Assembly: GCA_009786735.1 (NCBI GenBank)
Contig: WQRM01000036.1
Location: 1 to 11,762 of the forward strand
Source: Oscillospiraceae bacterium
GTDB taxonomy: Bacteria > Bacillota > Clostridia > Oscillospirales > Acutalibacteraceae
Length of the DNA stretch: 11,762 nucleotides
Reading direction: 5' to 3'
Both the position numbers and the translations under genes were made by a program. Shown here one piece after another: positions 6,220 through 11,762 of this stretch (positions within the stretch are counted from its first letter, which is position 1; each line of letters opens with the position of its first letter). The notes beneath the pieces are model-generated. The model saw only the letters and a program-made list of their open reading frames with translations, was not told where the DNA came from and made no database searches.

Positions 6220-9200
6220 CTACTCACCCTCAACGGCGAGTTCCATGGCGTCCATGAACTGCCGCGCGAAGGGGTTGGCGGTGTTCACCACTGTCACGTC
6301 GGTGTAGCACTGCATGCCGGTGCCGCTGGGCAGGAGCTTGCCGATGATGACGTTCTCCTTCAGACCAATGAGCGGGTCACTTTTGCCTTTGATGGCGGCT
6401 TCCGTGAGCACTTTGGTGGTCTCTTGGAAGGACGCTGCAGACAGGAAGCTCTCCGTTGCCAAGGAGGCTTTGGTGATACCCATCAGCACAGGCTCAACTT
6501 GCGGCAGATAGGCGGCATCGCCATCGCGTGCGTTGATTTCCTCGCAGGTGTGGCGGAACTGCCGTTTTTCCAGCAGTGTGCCGGGCAGGAAGTCCGAGCT
6601 CCCCGGCTCAACCACGCGCAGTTTGCGCATCATCTGGCGGATGATGACTTCAATGTGTTTGTCGGCGATGTCTACCCCTTGGCCGCGATAAGTGCGCTGC
6701 ACCTCTTGGATGAGGTAGCTGTGCACGTCATGCACGCCGAGCACGGCGAGGATGTCGTGCGGGTTGCGCGCGCCTTCGGTGATGTTTTCGCCGCGACGCA
6801 CGCGGCTGCCGTTGGTCACCTTGATGATTTGGTCGTAGGGGATGGGGTAGGCGCGTTCTTCGGGGTTTTCGGCATCTTCGCTGGTGATGATGACGTTCTT
6901 GCTCTTCTTGATTTCACGGAAGCTCACGATGCCGTCGATCTCGGCGATTTGTGCAAGCAACTTGGGCTTGCGTGCCTCGAAGAGTTCCTCAACGCGCGGC
7001 AGACCCTGGGTGATGTCGCTGGTGTCGCGCGCGCCGCCGGTGTGGAAGGTACGCATGGTCAGCTGCGTGCCGGGTTCACCGATGGACTGTGCGGCGATGA
7101 TGCCCACGGCCTCGCCCACGGTGACCGGTTCGCCAGTGGCGAGGTTCATGCCGTAGCACTTGATGCACACGCCGCGCTCGCTTTCGCAGGTCAGCAGCGA
7201 ACGAATGGCGACTTGCTCACGCTTGCCTTCGGGCGTGTTGTCGCGCACATAGGCGGCGATGGCGTTGGCTTGGCTTTCGTTGATGATTTCGTCTTTGCTG
7301 TGCAGCAATTCGCCGCTGGCTTCGTTAACGAGGTCGTGTAACAGATAGCGTCCCAGCAGGCGTTCTTCCATCGGCACAATGCGGCGGCCGTCGGCAAACA
7401 CGTCGTAGACATCCGCACCGTCGGGGCAGCCGCAGTCGCTTTCGCGGATGATTACATCCTGCGACACGTCAACTAAGCGGCGGGTGAGGTAACCGGAGTC
7501 GGCGGTGCGCAGCGCGGTGTCGGCCAAGCCTTTGCGCGCACCACGTGAGGCGATGAAGTATTCCAAAATGTTCAAGCCTTCGCGATAATTGGCGCGAATG
7601 GGCACTTCGATGGTGCGGCCTGCGGTGTTGGCAATCAGCCCGCGCATGCCGGCCAGCTGGCGCAACTGGCTGTCGTTGCCGCGCGCGCCGGAGCGCAGCA
7701 TCATGTTGATGGGGTTGTATTCGTCGAAGTTTTCTTTCAAGGCGTCGGCAACGCGCTTGGTGCACTCTTCCCATGTGGAGATGGTGCGTTGGCTGCGTTC
7801 GTCGTTGGAGAAGAAACCGCGATTATACTGGCGCTGAATGCTTTGGATTTTCTCTTCGGTTTCGGCCAAAATACCAGCTTTTTGCGGCGGGATGGTGGCA
7901 TCTGCCACGGCCACCGTGATGCCCGAGCGTGTGCTGAAGCGGTAGCCTTGGTCTTTGATGTTGTCCAGAATTTTGGCGGCTTCACTCGTGCCGTGCACGC
8001 GAATGCAGCGGTCGATGATTTTGCCCAGTTGGTTTTTGTTCACCAGGAAGCTGATTTCCAGCTCAAACTCTTTTTCGGGGTCGCTGCGGTCAACATAGCC
8101 CAAATCTTGCGGAATGGGTTCGTTGAAGATAACACGACCCAGTGTGGTTTCTACCATGCGTGATTTTTTCACGCCGTCGATGGTTTTGGTCATGCGAATG
8201 AAGATTTTTGCGTGCAGGCTGATGTCGCCTTCTTCATAGGCCATGTGCGCTTCTTCGATGCTGCTGAAGTGTTTGTTTTCGCCAATGTCGCCTTTGCGCT
8301 CCAAGGTCATGTAGTAGGACCCCAGCACCATGTCCTGCGTGGGCACGGCAACGGGCTTGCCGTCGGAGGGTTTGAGCAAGTTGTTGGCGGCCAGCATCAG
8401 CAGGCGAGCCTCGGCTTGCGCTTCCACGCTCAGCGGCACGTGCACGGCCATTTGGTCGCCGTCGAAGTCGGCGTTGAAGGCGGTGCACACCAGCGGATGC
8501 AGCTTGATTGCACGACCTTCAACCAGCACAGGCTCGAACGCTTGAATACCCAAGCGGTGCAGCGTGGGCGCGCGGTTGAGCATGATGGGATGGTCGTCGA
8601 TGACGTATTCCAAGGCGTCCCACACATCGTTGTGCGAGCGTTCGACCATTTTGCGGGCGGATTTCACGTTACCGGCACGCTCGGTTTCAACGAGGCGCTT
8701 CATCACGAAAGGCTTGAACAGCTCCAGTGCCATTTCTTTGGGCAGACCGCATTGGTAAATCTTCAGCTCGGGTCCAACCACGATAACCGAACGACCGGAG
8801 TAGTCCACGCGTTTGCCCAGCAGGTTTTGACGGAAACGCCCTTGCTTGCCCTTGAGCATGTCGCTAAGCGACTTGAACGCGCGGTTGTTCGCGCCCGTCA
8901 CGGGTCTGCCGCGGCGGCCGTTGTCGATGAGCGCATCCACGCTTTCTTGCAGCATGCGTTTTTCGTTGCGCACGATGATTTCCGGCGCGCCAAGCTCAAG
9001 TAGCTTGTGCAGGCGGTTGTTGCGGTTGATCACGCGGCGATACAGGTCGTTGAGGTCGCTGGTGGCAAAGCGGCCGCCGTCCAGCTGCACCATGGGGCGG
9101 ATTTCCGGCGGAATCACCGGCACCACGTCCAGGATCATCCAATCCGGGTGGTTGCCGCTTTGGCGGAAGGCTTCCACGCACTCCAGACGCTTGAGCAGCT

Positions 9201-9831
9201 TGGTGCGTTTTTGCCCGCTGCTGCCCTCAAATTGCACTTTGAGATCTTCGTACAGCTCCTCCAAGTTGATGCCCGCGAGCAGCTCTTGGATAGCCTCGGC
9301 GCCCATGCCCGCTTTGAAGTCGTCTTCATAGCGCATGCGGTATTCTTGATAGGTTTTTTCGTCCATGGTTTGCCCCTTCATCAAGGGCGTGTCGCCGGCG
9401 TCGGTGACGATATACATGGCGAAATACAGCACTTTTTCCAGGTTGCGCGGCGAAATATCGAGGATAAGCCCCATGCGCGAGGGGATGCCTTTGAAGTACC
9501 AAATGTGCGACACGGGCGCTGCCAGCTCAATGTGCCCCATGCGCTCGCGGCGCACTTTGGCCTTGGTGACTTTCACGCCGCAACGTTCGCAGATTTTGTC
9601 TTTGTAGCGCATGCGTTTATACTTGCCGCAGTGGCATTCCCAGTCCTTGGTAGGACCAAAAATGCGCTCGCAAAACAGACCTTCACGCTCGGGTTTGAGC
9701 GTGCGGTAGTTGATGGTTTCGGGTTTCTTCACCTCGCCGAACGACCAGGTGCGGATTTGCTCAGGGGACGCCAAGCCGATGCGAATCGACTCAAAGGTGG
9801 TGTTGGGTGCTTGCGCTTGCAATTGTTCCAT
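6220..9831 (-). CDS. rpoC: DNA-directed RNA polymerase subunit beta'
   Basis: Beta' forms the clamp and much of the active site of RNA polymerase. The 1203-residue product is complete and of the compact Bacillota type, lacking the large trigger-loop insertion of E. coli. The N-terminal zinc-binding cysteines are 66, 68, 81 and 84. The rudder/lid region follows, then the catalytic NADFDGDQ (453-460) whose Asp455, 457 and 459 bind Mg. The bridge helix lies around 758-790 ([19 protein letters not shown]), the second zinc site uses Cys800, 882, 889 and 892, and the trigger loop spans [19 protein letters not shown] and the residues after it (906-933). Lys90 occupies the position of E. coli Gln94. 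AAGGGGAG (9837-9844) lies 5 nt before the ATG. The gene follows rpoB by 21 nt and precedes the MNT gene by 17 nt. Confidence 0.98.
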   Translation of the reverse strand: MEQLQAQAPNTTFESIRIGLASPEQIRTWSFGEVKKPETINYRTLKPEREGLFCERIFGPTKDWECHCGKYKRMRYKDKICERCGVKVTKAKVRRERMGHIELAAPVSHIWYFKGIPSRMGLILDISPRNLEKVLYFAMYIVTDAGDTPLMKGQTMDEKTYQEYRMRYEDDFKAGMGAEAIQELLAGINLEELYEDLKVQFEGSSGQKRTKLLKRLECVEAFRQSGNHPDWMILDVVPVIPPEIRPMVQLDGGRFATSDLNDLYRRVINRNNRLHKLLELGAPEIIVRNEKRMLQESVDALIDNGRRGRPVTGANNRAFKSLSDMLKGKQGRFRQNLLGKRVDYSGRSVIVVGPELKIYQCGLPKEMALELFKPFVMKRLVETERAGNVKSARKMVERSHNDVWDALEYVIDDHPIMLNRAPTLHRLGIQAFEPVLVEGRAIKLHPLVCTAFNADFDGDQMAVHVPLSVEAQAEARLLMLAANNLLKPSDGKPVAVPTQDMVLGSYYMTLERKGDIGENKHFSSIEEAHMAYEEGDISLHAKIFIRMTKTIDGVKKSRMVETTLGRVIFNEPIPQDLGYVDRSDPEKEFELEISFLVNKNQLGKIIDRCIRVHGTSEAAKILDNIKDQGYRFSTRSGITVAVADATIPPQKAGILAETEEKIQSIQRQYNRGFFSNDERSQRTISTWEECTKRVADALKENFDEYNPINMMLRSGARGNDSQLRQLAGMRGLIANTAGRTIEVPIRANYREGLNILEYFIASRGARKGLADTALRTADSGYLTRRLVDVSQDVIIRESDCGCPDGADVYDVFADGRRIVPMEERLLGRYLLHDLVNEASGELLHSKDEIINESQANAIAAYVRDNTPEGKREQVAIRSLLTCESERGVCIKCYGMNLATGEPVTVGEAVGIIAAQSIGEPGTQLTMRTFHTGGARDTSDITQGLPRVEELFEARKPKLLAQIAEIDGIVSFREIKKSKNVIITSEDAENPEERAYPIPYDQIIKVTNGSRVRRGENITEGARNPHDILAVLGVHDVHSYLIQEVQRTYRGQGVDIADKHIEVIIRQMMRKLRVVEPGSSDFLPGTLLEKRQFRHTCEEINARDGDAAYLPQVEPVLMGITKASLATESFLSAASFQETTKVLTEAAIKGKSDPLIGLKENVIIGKLLPSGTGMQCYTDVTVVNTANPFARQFMDAMELAVEGE

Positions 9832-9852
9832 ATTTTCTCCCCTTAATGCATG

Positions 9853-11762
<1,910 letters not shown>

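Overview
This window is a Bacillota-type (probably clostridial) chromosomal segment holding most of an rpoBC-str superoperon. All of it is transcribed on the minus strand. In transcription order it runs rpoB (3' two thirds of its fragment visible) - rpoC - an MNT nucleotidyltransferase gene - a HEPN-domain gene - rpsL - rpsG - fusA - tuf. A convergent, 5'-truncated recN ends against tuf on the plus strand. The lineage is inferred from the compact 1203-residue RpoC without the large proteobacterial insertion, strong AAGGAGG-type ribosome binding sites, the gene order, and protein sequences that read as clostridial. Base composition is moderately GC-rich. I cannot name a genus.

Region by region: 1-986 is the C-terminal half of RecN. 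991-1015 is a perfect 10-bp hairpin with a T tract on both strands, so it can terminate both recN and the tuf transcript. 1038-2237 is EF-Tu, with its own extended -10 promoter just after fusA. 2318-4393 is EF-G, 4414-4884 is S7 (GTG start) and 4999-5412 is S12. A textbook promoter (TTGACA, 17 bp, TATACT with TG extension) drives rpsL. 5512-6202 is an overlapping MNT/HEPN pair. 6220-9831 and 9853-11762 are the beta' and beta subunits of RNA polymerase.

The core genes make the transcription machine (beta, beta') and the translation elongation machinery (S12, S7, EF-G, EF-Tu). The out-of-place element is the MNT/HEPN pair, a toxin-antitoxin-type module. It sits 17 nt after the rpoC stop and 18 nt before the rpsL -35 box, where Bacillota usually carry a small L7Ae-family gene or nothing. 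It has no promoter that I can see and is probably co-transcribed with rpoBC, while the rpsL promoter keeps the str genes independent of it. It is the most interesting object here.

Other points worth a second look are: a natural Arg in S12 at the Lys88 streptomycin-resistance position; a 52-residue, very acidic tail on RpoB; a possible S7-type regulatory structure between rpsL and rpsG; an inverted repeat around the rpsL promoter; a slippery heptamer in the MNT gene whose -1 frame ends exactly on the HEPN start; and a beta' Lys at the fidaxomicin-sensitising position. There is no stretch above 300 bases without a gene. I see no RNA gene, CRISPR array or insertion sequence.
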